Assembly: GCF_001411555.2 (NCBI RefSeq)
Contig: NW_023357374.1
Span: 342,501-406,500 of the forward strand
Direction of reading: 5' to 3'
Origin: Juglans regia
Taxonomy: Eukaryota > Streptophyta > Magnoliopsida > Fagales > Juglandaceae
Length of the DNA stretch: 64,000 bases
Below the pieces are notes generated by a model. That model ran no database searches. It saw only the letters and a program-made list of their open reading frames with translations, and was not told the origin of the DNA. The position numbers and the translations under genes were made by a program. Every line of letters begins with the position of its first letter. Position 1 is the stretch's first letter. Below are positions 1-11,800 of the stretch, one piece after another.

Positions 1-870
1 TGGCGTACTGACACGCCTCGATGAAAGAAATGATGCCTAATAATTAAGTCTCATCACACCATGCGTAATGAGACTTCGTAGGGTAACTGGAGAGGATATC
101 CCAACCGGTTAGCCCCTAAGATGGACCTGGGCCCTTACCAACGATTAAAGCCCATATCATAACTGAGGAGCCCAGCCCAGTACAAGGGAAACCAGCCCAT
201 GGCCAATAATGACTGATAAGCTAATACCGACGGGATAGCTATCCAGTCAATGGTAAAAGATAAAGGAGGTTATTATTCGAATCTGCTAAGAGATGAATCC
301 TCATCTCTAAATTTAAATTTGAATAAAGGATAACCACTATCAATAAGGGAACAAAGATAGCTCACAAGAGCTCTATCTAAAGGAAAAATCCAGGTAAGTA
401 AAAGGAATTATTGTTATTATGATTATTATCCTCAAATTACTGACTTAGGCATCGAAGGCGTTCCCTCAGACCCCCATGCTCTCTACACTTTAGTTGCAGG
501 TGATCGTGAGGTGGTGGTGGTGAAATACTTCCATAACAGGTTGTCTATTGTCCGGTCACTTTCATTCATATCGAGAGCACTCTCAATTGGTTGTCTTCTT
601 CATTCTTTTTGTTGCCTTCCTCCCATACAAAAAATGTAACTGCATATTTCCTCTTCCTTTTCGCTCCCTGAATGCATTGCCCAAATATGCGAACCAATAA
701 CCCACAGTCAGCACAATTAATAGTAGATGAGAGTAGTAATGTTGTGTCATGAAAAAGTGGTTGAGACACTAAGGGTGAGAGGTTGTGATTGCAGGAATTT
801 ATAGGCAGGTCAGCATAGAGCATCCGGCAATGGGAGTACTGTTAGTTTATATCAATCTACGAATAGCCCC
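1..870. other. Unassigned non-coding sequence
   Basis: I see no convincing gene here. The short open frames lack recognisable motifs and overlap on both strands. The text upstream of the minisatellite has the mixed composition of an LTR or retrotransposon UTR, but I find no paired terminus or target-site duplication that would prove it. Confidence 0.4.
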
Positions 871-999
871 ATGTCACTACCGAAGGTCCACATCTACCCA
901 AAGCTGGACCACGTCGCTGTTGTGTATCCAAATCGACCTAGGGATAGATTACAACACTGTTGTGTGTCCAACTCGACCAATGGTGCTCTCTTGGTGGTG

Positions 1000-2290
1000 A
1001 GCACTTTTGTTCTCCATGGTGCTTGCCTAGGGTATAAGTACTTTTCCATTCCATATTGCTCATCGAGGTGGTGAGCACTTTAACTCCCATAGTGCTCATC
1101 TGGGGGCGAGCACTTCACTTCCCCTAGTGCTCGCCAAGGTTGCAAGTACTTTTACTCTCCATAGGGCTCACGCCAACTCTTCATAGTGCTCGCCTCAGGT
1201 GCTCATTGAGGTGACGAGCAATTTTGTTCCAACAGTGCTCGCCTAGGTGGGGATCACTTTGCTTCCCCTATTTCACCTTGGCTACCAACACTTTGCCTCC
1301 CGTAGTACATAAGCACTTTGCCTCCTGTGGTGCTCACCTGGAGGGCGAGCACTTTCTCTTTCCACATTGCTCACCGATGTGATAGGACTTTAACTCTTGT
1401 GGTGCTTACCTAAGGGGCGTGCACTTTGGCTTTCCATGTTACTTGCCAAGGTGGCGAGCAATTAAACTCACATGGTGCTCGCTGGGATATGAGCACTTTT
1501 TCTCTAGTAGTGCTCGCTTGGAGTGGCAAGTACTTTTGCTTCCCGTGGTGCTCACCTAGTGTTCACTAGAGGCAGGAACATTTCGTCTCCCATGGTGCTC
1601 GTCACACATGGCTAGGTGGCAAGTACTTTGTTTTCTTCAGTACTCTCTATCGTGCTTGCCTTGATTGGAGCACATTTCCTTTCCACGTTACTTGCTGAGT
1701 TGGTGAGCACTTTTCCTCCCTTGATTCTCTCCTGTGTAGAAAGTACTTTTCCTCTCCATGTGCTAGCCTCGAGGGCAAATACATTCCCTCTCCACGAGCC
1801 GAGGTAGTGAGCCTTCACAGTGCTCACCAAGTTGAGGAGCACTTTGATTCATCCATGATGCCTGTAGAGGTGACCAGCACTTTTGCTCTTGTGGTCGCAC
1901 TGGGTGATGAGAAGGTTGTTTCCTATGGTGCCCACCTGGGGCATAAGTATTTTGCCTCCTATGATGCTCGCCTGGGTGGTGAGTACTTGCCTTCCTTGGT
2001 TCTTTCCATGTTGCTTGCCCAAGGGTGAGCACTTTCCTCTTCATGTTGCTCGCCAAGGTGGTGAGCACGTTGGCTCCCCTAGTACTTGCCTAATGAGCAC
2101 ATTTGTTCTCCATTGTACTCGCATTGGGGACATGTTATTTCCCTATCCACGATGCTCGCAAAAGTGGCAAACATCATGCTCTTACACGGTGCTCATCGAG
2201 GTGACCAACACTTTGTCTCCCTTGGTGCTCTCCAAGGTGCGAACACTTTTACTCCCGTGGTGTTCGCCTGGATGTCGAGCACTTTGCTTC
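1000..2290. repeat. Diverged ~36-bp minisatellite with an internal dyad
   Basis: About 30 degenerate units can be followed by the recurring core GAGCACTTT (variants AAGTACTTT, GAGCAATTT). The cores sit at 1001, 1074, 1108, 1347, 1491, 1703, 1837, 2027, 2063 and 2276, among others, typically 34-38 bases apart. Each core is followed by a pyrimidine-rich stretch and then by GTGCTCGCC. GTGCTCGCC is the reverse complement of GGCGAGCAC, so neighbouring segments can pair across short loops. Open frames occur on both strands because units are often near a multiple of three in length. None looks like a protein, and I do not call them genes. Confidence 0.8.
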
Positions 2291-2319
2291 CTAAGGAAAT
2301 ACAGCACATATGATCTAAG

Positions 2320-3554
2320 CTAGTTTCTAAAAAAAAGGGAATGAAATCAAAGTTACTCTACTTCATATTCTTTTATAATAGATTGAGGAAGATGAAAGTG
2401 TTGACCTAAGGGGCTCCGTGTTGGAGATGTCGCCCAACTCTCCCTCCTTTCTTAAGTGAATTTAACAAATGTACCATGGTTAGTGACAAGTGTATGCTTG
2501 ATGGTAAAAAGGTGGTGTGTAGTCCAAAAAGCGAAAAGGAAGTGGCTTGTATGGTGTTGTCCGAGCTCTAGGCATTGTGTGGGATCCACTAGCATGTGTT
2601 TGGGAGGTAAACACTCTTGGTTTCCTTATGGTGACTTGGCACACCTACATGTCACGTGTCACATGTTCATTAGTCCACTTGGCAGCACGTTATCAAGAAA
2701 AAACTTTTACTCCAAAAGTTTCTAAAAATTCTAACTAAGAAACAGTGTCATCTAATTAGGTCAATTAAGCTCTTAAGTTTCTCTAATCATTCTTTGGAGC
2801 TTCTAGTCTTTGTGAAGTTTCATTGGTCCTAAAAAAAAATTTGGAAACTAGTTTAATCCATGTTATTCTTCTGGTTAAATATTAGATCAATAGTCCTTAA
2901 TACCTGATAAGTACATTTGATATAATTATTTTTCTTGATCATTACACAATAGGAGCGCCCAAGACTTCTGGCCACATGTTACCTGCAAAGACAAATCATA
3001 ACGTACAATAACAACTAAAATAACAAACAAATTTACTTTATATTATTATCAGATTTTTTAATAAGACATTTTTTTATTCAAGCTGCACACGAAATAATAT
3101 TATTTTATTCTTTTATATCACTGACTTCACACTCATTAAGGTCATAAAAAATTGTAATTAAGATCTTTTTGATAAAAGAATATTAAGTTTTGATTTTTTA
3201 TTTTATTTTATTTAAATTACGTTATTTGCTCTACACATCATATTCTTGTTAATTTTTCCTATAAATGTTTGGATAAAACTCTTAAAATTTGACTTCAAAA
3301 GGAAGAATGTTAATGCATAAAATCGCACAACAAGCCCAATACAGAAGAAAGAGTCATCTTCTATAACATACGGAACAGGAAATAATAATAAATATATATA
3401 TTTACATAAATAAAACTAAGACAATAAAATAATTTAGTTTTAGTATACTATTATTATTATTAATTGATAAACGTAGTCAAATTTCTAATTGGAATTTTCC
3501 TAATTTAAATTATCAGTTTAATTTTTACTAAGTTTCAAATCCTAATCTATTAAC
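2320..3554. other. AT-rich intergenic sequence, no gene seen
   Basis: The segment downstream of the minisatellite becomes strongly AT-rich, with short homopolymer runs. Two short open frames (about 2456-2738) show no motif I recognise. No element boundary could be placed before the Harbinger-type insertion that follows. Confidence 0.4.
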
Positions 3555-4375
3555 TTAGGAGTCGTTTGGATTCGAAGATGAGTTGAGATGGGTTGTGAAT
3601 AGTAGTAAAATTGTTGAGATGAGTTGAGGTGAGATGGTTTTTTGATTGGAAGTAAGGGTGTTCATCCGGGTTCCAGACCGGGTATCCGGGTATACCCGGC
3701 CCGGAACCCGGGTATCAAACCCGGACCGGGTTTCGGCCCGGGTATACCCGGGTGATGGTTCCGGGTTTTTACAACCCGGCAATCCGGGTTCCGGATTTCA
3801 ACCTGGATTTTTTTTTTGCCTTTAGTATTTAATATTTTTCAACCAAAAAAAAAATGCTGAAAAGCTTTTTTTTTTTTTTTTTTTATCTAAAAGCCTATAT
3901 TCTAGTACAATTGTTCTAAGAAAAAATGTTCACAAACATATTTTTATATTTAAAACAATTATTTCCTTTTTAGCTATATGCATCTTAAAATAATTCAATA
4001 TTTATCATGTAAAATGCATGCAATAATGCAATTCACTACATATTAAATTACATTACATTACAAAATAAAAAATTACAACATATAAAATTAAAAAAATATA
4101 AAAATTACATATCAAAAGTGGATTGTAAAATTATATATCAAAATTACATGCAATAACGTAAACTTCTTCTGTATTGAGTGAAGGCTTGAAATCTCCTTTC
4201 CTAGCAACATTAAATCCTGCCAAATAAAAAACAAAAGAAAAACAGTATATTATTTCAATAAATAATATTAATTGAATTCAAGCAATAAGCAATAAACTTG
4301 TATAACTCATGTTGAACTAAATGCAACTTAAATTCATGTTCAAATGATTCCACTGTGTTATTTGTTCATCTGGTT

Positions 4376-5054
4376 CTGGTGTTGATCATGAAGATTATGA
4401 TGGTTTCTTAGAATATCTGGATCCAAATAATGATAAGGTCACACCTGAAAGAGCACCCAAGCATCCCTGTCCAACATAAACAAAGAGGTATGGCTGCATT
4501 ATTCCAGCCATCCACAACAAATCTAGCAACATCCACATCATCCAGAAAACAACCAATCATATATTATTTGGTATTGAATGATTGGATGAGAAGTAATAAA
4601 TGATAAATAGTTATCCAATCATTTCGTGCTACATTAAATGATGGTGTAACGATAATGAAAACAAGATGTTGTATAGCACTTCTCTACTAAAGGAAAAGAG
4701 TTCTAACATTAACACTCTCTTAGTTAAACAACAAAAAAATATGAACCCCTAATAATATAAGATAATGTAGAATTGATGGAAGTATCCGGATCAATTAATC
4801 GTAAAGAAATGATGATTCTATGACTTGGCTCAGAGTTAATAAGAGATAGAGCACAAGATCTACCTTTTTCTGCCCAAATCGAATTTCCAGCCTTCTGGAA
4901 TGAGAGTCTGTACAGTTTGAACAGGACACCAGCTCTCTGTAAGTTTGAGACGCAGGAAACCATCCTTCCAAATCATACTTCTTTGAAGCTGCATCATTGA
5001 GAGCACCAGAAACAACACAACAGCAACAACTTGATAGGGGATGTTAAGCTGCAA
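4376..5054. other. Possible captured host-gene fragments inside the hAT-like element
   Basis: On the + strand near 4376-4480 a frame reads SGSGVDHEDYDGFLEYLDP and continues with protein-like composition. On the - strand 4865-5054 reads a hydrophobic segment followed by [14 protein letters not shown] and ends at AAAAAG/GTAGAT, which resembles a splice donor. I do not recognise either protein. They could be pieces of host genes carried by the element, relics of a transposase, or chance frames. Confidence 0.25.
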
Positions 5055-5622
5055 TATGGAAAACTCAAATCGGATACAGGATGTAGGAAAAGAAAGGCAC
5101 TTTAAATAGGACCCCCCATCTTCGTCTGTGGATCACCCAGGTCATGTCACATACATATAATTAAGATGGTCACTAATATGCTAATCCAGAATTCAAGGAT
5201 GAACATTCAAGTATTCAAGAAGATTGTACCATCTTGTAGAAGTCCTCGGAGTTTCTGATCATTTCCTCATGCATTACCCAAGATTCATTGTTATCTGGCC
5301 TGGTAATGCATTACCCAAGATTTAAATAAAGCATTGGTCTTTTCGGGATGCAAGACATGATAAGATATTGTCTATGCCGTGATCCACTCCGCTGCATTAT
5401 TCTCTCCAGCCTAACGTGATTCTAGCATATTTGTTTTCCATGTATAGCAGAACAGATTCTCTTGTATAGGAAATATATAGTTGTACATTTACTATAAATA
5501 TCTTTATTTGATTCATGTAAATTCCTATTTAAATCAATACAACTAATTTTTAAAAAATAATCTAGAAAAATCAAATACACCACATCCTAAAAACCATTTC
5601 TTCCAAAACATAACAAATCTTC

Positions 5623-5624
<2 letters not shown>

Positions 5625-5653
<29 letters not shown>
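5625..5653. repeat. (TA)n microsatellite
   Basis: An uninterrupted run of alternating T and A of about 29 bases lies in the AT-rich interior of the hAT-like element. Confidence 0.9.
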
Positions 5654-5656
<3 letters not shown>

Positions 5657-5879
5657 TTCGGATATAACAGATCTAAACAAATCATAAACAGATACTCAAA
5701 CATTCAAACAGATCTAACCCATAAAAATACTCCTCAAACATTCAAATATTATCATAAAAAAAAACCCAAAATCAACAAAGAGAGAACAAAACAGAGGGAC
5801 GAAAGAAAAATACCCAAACGAAAATACGTTCTAATCTCTTGGATCCCAAGCTCAAGCACTTCCACCATTCGGCATCGCA

Positions 5880-6160
5880 GATGGCAGAGAGGGAGATAGA
5901 GCAGATGAGAGAGTGATTCGAGAGGGGCTAGGGTTTCGCAGACGCAGAGCAGAGAGAGAGAGAGAGATAGAACAGATGAGAGAGTGATTTCGGGAGGGGC
6001 TAGGGCATTGCAGACGCAGAGCAGAGCGAGAGAAAGAGCAGATGAGAGAAACGAATCGGGGGGAGGGAGGCGTAGGGCATCGACTTCGCAGAGGAGAGAG
6101 AGAGACAGAGAGAGACGAAGTAGATGAGATTGAGAGACTTGAGAGTGTGATTCGAGGGGG
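5880..6160. repeat. GA-rich low-complexity tract with internal duplications
   Basis: The stretch consists of GAGAGAG runs. The phrases GCAGACGCAGAGCAGAG and GATGAGAGAGTGATT(C) recur two to three times at about 55-65 base spacing. This is local tandem duplication, and it explains the repetitive serine/leucine-rich frame on the complementary strand. Confidence 0.75.
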
Positions 6161-7039
6161 CTGGGGGGCATAACGATGGGTTTTATTTCTAAACCCGGGT
6201 ACCGGGTTTGAAACGGGTACCAGGTGTAAAAACCCGCATCCGGGCCGGATAGGTCCGGGTTCAAGAAAGCGGGTACCGGCCCGGGGTTATTCCGGGCCGA
6301 AACCCATAACCGGAACCCGGTTAAGAACCCGGATAACCGGGTTCCGGACCGGGCCGGGAAAAAACCCGGCCCAGATGAACAGTCTTAATTGGAAGTGAGT
6401 TGAGATGGTTTTAACTTTTTGGAGATGAGATAGATGTGGGTCCCACAAATTATTGCATAGTGTTTTTAATAAATTTGTTTTATTTATAAATATATTTATT
6501 CCTTAAGTAATAATAATTTATAAATTATCTACCCAATTTTTTATTTTTTATAATATATTTTATAATAATATTTTCTGGATTACAATATTTTTTTTCTAAC
6601 AGAATTTGTTTGTAAAATATTAAATACAAATTGATTACAAAAAATTGTTTTAAAAATGATTTTTAAATTGTTTCCAAAATCGTTAAATAATAATTTTGAC
6701 TATTATATATAAAATAATTTTTTATTTTACACCCGTGTGAAGGCGTGGGTCTTCGTTTGCATTCATTATACTGGTTGCATAGAAAAGTAAAAAGCAACAT
6801 AAGCTATTTTGTCCTATATGAAAACAAATAAAAAGTTTGGAGAGAGTTTGCTGGGAAGAGTTGAAATGTTCTGAAGTGATCTTCGAATCCAAACCACGCC
6901 TTAGTCCCTCTTGAAGTAAACTACCAATCTTTGTATAGAACTCTTCCAGTTATTAGAACCTTAGCCACTAGCCAAGTTTCATCCTATGGAAGTCAGTGAT
7001 CGACTTCAGCTTGAACACGTCGAACAATTCCCTTTCATC

Positions 7040-7048
7040 TATATATAT
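7040..7048 (+). promoter_or_regulatory. TATA-box candidate
   Basis: TATATATAT lies about 50 bases upstream of the ATG at 7098. It is followed by a CA-rich leader without upstream ATGs. Spacing and composition fit a plant core promoter for the short reading frame downstream. This is context inference only. Confidence 0.4.
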
Positions 7049-7097
7049 CACCCATCCCTCTACGATTTCAAAACACAACCATTCTCACAACAAGCCT

Positions 7098-7216
7098 ATG
7101 CTCTTGCTCCATCGTATCTCTCAGTTTACGAGCACCGAAGGCCCTAATCTCTCGAAGTTGTTGCCATTGTCAATCTCAGTCAAGTCACCGTTCCATCGTC
7201 CTTCCCTATCCTTTCA
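7098..7216 (+). pseudogene. Candidate orphan first exon with transit-peptide-like N-terminus
   Basis: The frame starts MLLLHRISQFTSTEG and runs about 40 residues. It is rich in Ser, Leu, Pro and Lys/Arg and poor in acidic residues, as in plastid or mitochondrial targeting sequences. It reaches CA/GTAAGC, a good 5' splice site, at 7216/7217; read through, it stops at TAA three bases later. Degenerate Ty3/gypsy polyprotein begins about 25 bases downstream, so any following exons are missing from this position. I cannot name the protein. It may be a genuine gene start cut by the retrotransposon, a captured fragment, or coincidence. Confidence 0.3.
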
Positions 7217-7239
7217 GTAAGCCTCTAACACATGGTGTT

Positions 7240-8530
7240 TCTATCTCAAAGCTATCAACTAGACCGGGCCACTTCGGGCATGGATGATGCTGAACTACTA
7301 TGGGAGACATTCACCAAGGTGGTGGAGGTCCCAACCGTGATAGCAAAGGTGGGAGACGCTATTCCCGAATGGGGCTGTGTGGAAAGTCAATTCTCTATCA
7401 CTGAGAGTTTCCAAAGAGAAGGCGAGGAGGGTGAAGAACTGGGCCGCTTGATTTGCTCTGGTGGACAAGAAACTGTACAAGTGAGGTTTCTCTTCGCCCC
7501 TTCTAAGATGTATGTCCCCGAAGGAAGCCCAGTATGTCATGACGGAGATACACAGAGGAGTTTGCAACCATTCAAGTGAAAGGACCTTGGCGAGACAGGC
7601 GCTACGAGCGGGTTACTATTGGCCCCAAGCCCTCAAAGACGCAGAGGGATTTGTGCAAATGTGCGAAAAGTGGAAGATACAAGGGCCAGTCCCGCATTGC
7701 TCACCCGAGGAAATGACAACCATTACTTCCCCCTGGCCATTCGTGCAGTGGGGGCTGGACATCATGGGACTGATGCCGTGGGGAAAAGGCGATGGGAAGT
7801 TCATCTTAGTGGCAGTGGTTTATTTCACAAAGTTGGTGGAGGTGGAGTCCTTTGAAATGATAACTGCCACCAGTGTAACTCGATTCTTGTGGAAAGTCGT
7901 GGTCTGCTAATACGGCATACCCCGGGTTATCATCACAAACAATGGGAGACAGTTCAACTCCGACCACTATAGAAGTTGGTGCAACGAGCTAGGCATAAAG
8001 GCCAGGTATTCATCTCCAAGACACCCCTACGCTAATGGGCAAGTGGAGGCGACCAACAAGACCCTAGTAGGAATCTTGGAGAAGAGATTGGTGACCAAGA
8101 AAGGGGTGCAGACAGAAGAGCTTCCTGGGGTCCTATGGGCATATCACACCATGGTCTAATGGACAAACCCCCTTCGTGTTGGTGTACAGGAGCAAGGTAG
8201 TCATCCTGGTGAAGATGGGCATGCTGACTATTCAAGTTCAACATTTTGAGGAAAGAGCAAATGAAGAAGGCCTGCGTTCAGACCTGAACTTGGTGGAAGA
8301 AAGAAGAGACAAAATTGAGGTGAAAATGGCGGCAGAAGAAGTGCAAGGTAGTACTTCAACCGAAGGGTCAAACTCTAGTCGTTCAAAGAAGGAGACCTGG
8401 TGCTGAGGGAAATCGGAGTGATGTCCCAGGAAGAAGGAAAGCTCGAACCGAGGTGGAAAGGACCATACGTGGTTATAGCCTCCTGGAGACCTAGAACGTA
8501 TTGGCTTAAAGACTCCGAGGGGGAGGGACT
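7240..8530 (+). pseudogene. Ty3/gypsy pol remnant: RNase H end, integrase, pol C-terminus
   Basis: The frame begins with SGMDDAELLWETFTKVVEVP, a linker typical of the RNase H to integrase transition in plant gypsy elements. It continues in another frame (from 7512) with SPKEAQYVMTEIHRGVCNHS and then LRAGYYWPQALKDAEGF, the zinc-binding H-H...C-C region of integrase; the second Cys pair is partly lost (CEKWKIQG). The core follows: PWPFVQWGLDIMGLMPWGKG, then YGIPRVIITNNGRQF and ANGQVEATNKTL, where the usual catalytic DNG has become NNG. The pol tail LVLREIGVMSQ...LEPRWKGPYVV is at about 8400-8480. Stops (after 7907 and at about 8158) and frameshifts show it is dead. Confidence 0.9.
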
Positions 8531-8829
8531 TGTCATGGTAAAAAAAAAAAAAAAGATTTCAGTTTAGCCCTAATGTGACAACCCATGGGGAAATGTGCAA
8601 GCCAACAATTGTACATTTGAGAAATGCCAAGAAATATGTTTATTATGCAACCCAATAGTTACAAAGTACATAGCCCAAGTACTGGGCAGCGAAAGAAGAA
8701 AGAGAAAACAACACACAACATGGTATACAAGGAAGAATTTATCACATACATTCACTAGCATTACAAAGTACAAGATACAAAGTTCGTAAGGAGAAAGAAC
8801 AAGAACTATGTACACATTTTTGTAGTTAA

Positions 8830-11800
8830 TCAGGGATGGGGGTTCAGAGCAAGAAAGGCATCAGGTATCAAGTCACGGCCCAAAGAGTCGAGGAACTGGA
8901 GCAAGGAGCCATCAGGCTGCAGGGACCTCAGATCAAGCTTCAAAAGAATGACCCTGGGATTCTCAGGAACGAAGTACTGCATCCTTTCCAAGCCCTCCCA
9001 GTAACCATGACCCCAAGCCCTATTGCGAATCACCCTTGCCACCGCCAGTTACGGGGAAATCCGCATCAGATTGCCTTGCAAAGCAGCAAGCTCAGCCATC
9101 AGGTAAGCCACCCGTGCATTGCGAATAACAATCTCATTTTAGGCCAAACCCAACTTAGATCTAAGGGACCTAATATTCTTAACCCTAGAACCACTTTCCT
9201 GACGACCTCGCCCTCGAGCCGCTCCAGCTCCTCTTGGTCTCGGGTGCGCTACTCTTCCAAATTCAGAAGGGACGGTTTTATCCCTCGCCCAAACCTCGTC
9301 ATAGCCTTGACAGTGATCCCTCAGCTTTGCCAATTTGGCTTCCTGATGGGATAGCCTGGCCCAAACGACGTCACTCTCCTCCCTGAGTCCCTGGGCTTCA
9401 CTTTGGCGGTGGCTTATTTCCTATTCCCTTCCAACCAGTTTTTCCTTGAGGTAATTGACCTAGTCGTAGAGGCAAGCACTCTCCTACTCTAAGTTGACCT
9501 GCCCGTCCACAATCCAAGCCACAAGGTGATCAAATCCTTGGTACATGTGAGCAGCAAAATTATGAGGAGGGGTGGGACGGAGCACATTAGACAACAGACA
9601 TCGCAAAGGAAAGAGGCATATCGGGGACAAGATTCCTCTCAGTCGGCCGGCTGTCTCCTAAACAACTTCAACCTAGGCAGCACTCCTCCTTAGGGGTGAA
9701 AAACAAACCAGTGAACCAGACCAAACCAGTTTTCATTTTTCTAACACTGGACTAGACTGGTTCATATATATATATATATATAATTTTTATATTATATAAA
9801 ATATTTTTATATTCTATATAATTTTTATATCCAATATATATAATTATATATAAAATAATCTTATATTATATGCTAAATTACTAATTAAAATAACATTAAA
9901 TTTTAAAATCCACTATAAATAACTATATATTATCACTATAGTCTATAGTATTAGTAATTATACTAATACAATATCACTATATATTATAATATACTATAAT
10001 ATATCACTATATTATATATTATAATATATCACTATAGTCTATAATATATATTATAACATATTACATATACTATATATATAATATACTTGAAAAATCAGAC
10101 CGAAACTGGTAAAACTTGAAGTAGTAGTTTAGGGGTATAATCAGTTCAATATCGGTTCTTCAAATCTCAAAACCGGTGTATACCGGTTCAATTCTAAAAT
10201 ATGTCCAAAACCAAACCGAACAGGACCGGTTACACCCTTACACCTCCTAGGGATAGACCCAGGCACCCTCGCATTGCCCACCCTTTCCCCACGCAAGAAC
10301 CGCATTAGTCTAACTAACCTGCCCGGTGGGGTCGGGAAAGGAGATCCTGGGGGGAACCTACGCCCTCCTCGGCGTTAGGCTCACTCGCGACCGGAGATCC
10401 CACAACTACTGGATTGGCTACATTCTTAGCTAGATGCTCCACCATGCCTCTGACTTGGGCCTCGACGCTCAGGGATCTCGACGTCCCACCGCTCTCACAA
10501 CACCCGATAGGAGCCTCCGCTTTGACACACCCTGGGCTAACCTTTCCTCTGACACATCACTGGAGCAAGGGGGAGGAAAAGAAACTTCCTCTCCACTCGG
10601 GACCGCAACTGATCGGTCCCTTCGAGGTGAGTCCTCAGCAGCCAAGCAGAAGGTAGGCGTATGACCAAAGCAGTAGCCAATGGATCCGGACGGGTAGCCA
10701 TTGCCCATGGGCCTTACCGATGATACGACTGAAGTAGTAGCCGACAAAATCCCTTATGCACCATCAAAAGTCTAACCTACGATGATTGAACCTACAGGTA
10801 CAAGATCCAGAAAAGTTGAGAAGAAGGCCATGTTGAGCTCCTAGCCCACACAATCTGGTGCCATGGCTGGGTAGAAGCAGGAACCTGATGATGGGGGCAG
10901 CGGTCCATAGGTCTAAAGACGAGCGATTGACCCCCATATTCGCCTCGAAGTCAGCATTTGCTTTCTCCATGAGAACTCGAACGCTATATGGTGAAGGCTG
11001 GTCGTGATGCGCCCCCGCCCTCTCCTTAGCACCCATATGAGGCGGTGACAAGGTCGACGCCCTAGTCGGGACGATGGGAGGGGCGCAAGGAGCCCGACAC
11101 ACACTCCCAAAGTTGCTGCTGGGAGCCGATGGGTCTCGTGCAAACCCAGAGCGACTTCTATTCCTTTCTTCTCTTCCCCCTAGACTATGAGAACTTTCTC
11201 ACCCCGAGAATCAAAAGACTACCTCAATAAATTGTGGTCCACAAACCCCGATCGGTTTGACATCACCATGGGTGTGCCTCTACCCAGGCAAAGACCCGCC
11301 CAACGTGAGCCCACTCCCAGGCAGATAAGTTTATCGCGAAATCCTTGTCATTAGGGAGGAACCCCCAAACTACTCGAACGGGGGAAACTTCTGACAGATT
11401 GCCTCCCAAGGGGGAAATTCCCAATCCCGCCCCAACACGGAAAGGAACTTCTTCGACTAGTCTTTGACACAGTTGTACTGGGGCTCCATATGGGCAATCC
11501 AGAACTGGGGGCGGTACTTGAAGTTGCACACGTTTCCCTTGAGGTGCTGGATCTAATTTCCTAGCGGTCAAATTTGAATATTCCTCATCCCCGTCACGTA
11601 ACACATTACACAACACCATGCAAGTGGACTTTAGTATCCTCCAGGCGTTGGGGTGGAGTTGCGCCGGAGCCAACTGAAGGAAATCGAGAACATCCCATAC
11701 GGGACAGCAAAAGGGGAGTCGTAACTCATTGGAGAACATAATGGAGTACATAGCCACTTTCTCGGCATATCCCTCTGAGTCCACGACCCCTTGACTGGAC

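Larger units (their letters stand above)
3653..6387. mobile_element. 2.7-kb hAT-like non-autonomous element, CCCGGGT-rich ends
   Basis: It starts TAAGGGTGTTCATCCGGG and ends with CCAGATGAACAGTCTTA, a short imperfect inverted repeat. A perfect 8-bp duplication ATTGGAAG flanks it (3645-3652 and 6388-6395), as expected for hAT transposition. Both subterminal regions (about 3660-3800 and 6190-6370) are packed with CCCGGGT/ACCCGGG and TACCCGG words. The interior is AT-rich, with a TA microsatellite and a GA-rich tract. No hAT transposase could be recognised. A long minus-strand frame at 5752-6264 runs into the low-complexity end and is probably not a gene. Confidence 0.8.
3558..6900. mobile_element. 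PIF/Harbinger-type MITE, split by a later hAT-like insertion
   Basis: The outer ends form a ~22-bp terminal inverted repeat: GGAGTCGTTTGGATTCG on the left and the complement of CGAATCCAAACCACGCC on the right. The trinucleotide TTA lies directly outside both ends (3555-3557 and 6901-6903), which is the target duplication of the PIF/Harbinger superfamily. The element's own sequence is only 3558-3652 and about 6396-6900. Everything between is a second element. The internal GAGATGAGTTGAGATGG-like text is shared with the smaller Tourist-like MITEs elsewhere in the window. No transposase is visible, so it is non-autonomous. Confidence 0.8.

Noticed and set aside
1000..2290. Regularly spaced repeats as a CRISPR-like array
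   Set aside because: Units are diverged throughout, with no conserved-repeat/unique-spacer alternation, and the host is a plant nuclear genome. It is a minisatellite.
1763..2323. Open frames of 70-146 residues in both directions across the minisatellite
   Set aside because: They overlap in several frames, follow the repeat period and show no domain. They are explained by the repeat itself.
5752..6264. 170-residue minus-strand frame rich in Ser/Leu
   Set aside because: It is the complement of a GA-rich low-complexity tract and runs into the CCCGGGT-rich end of a hAT-like element.
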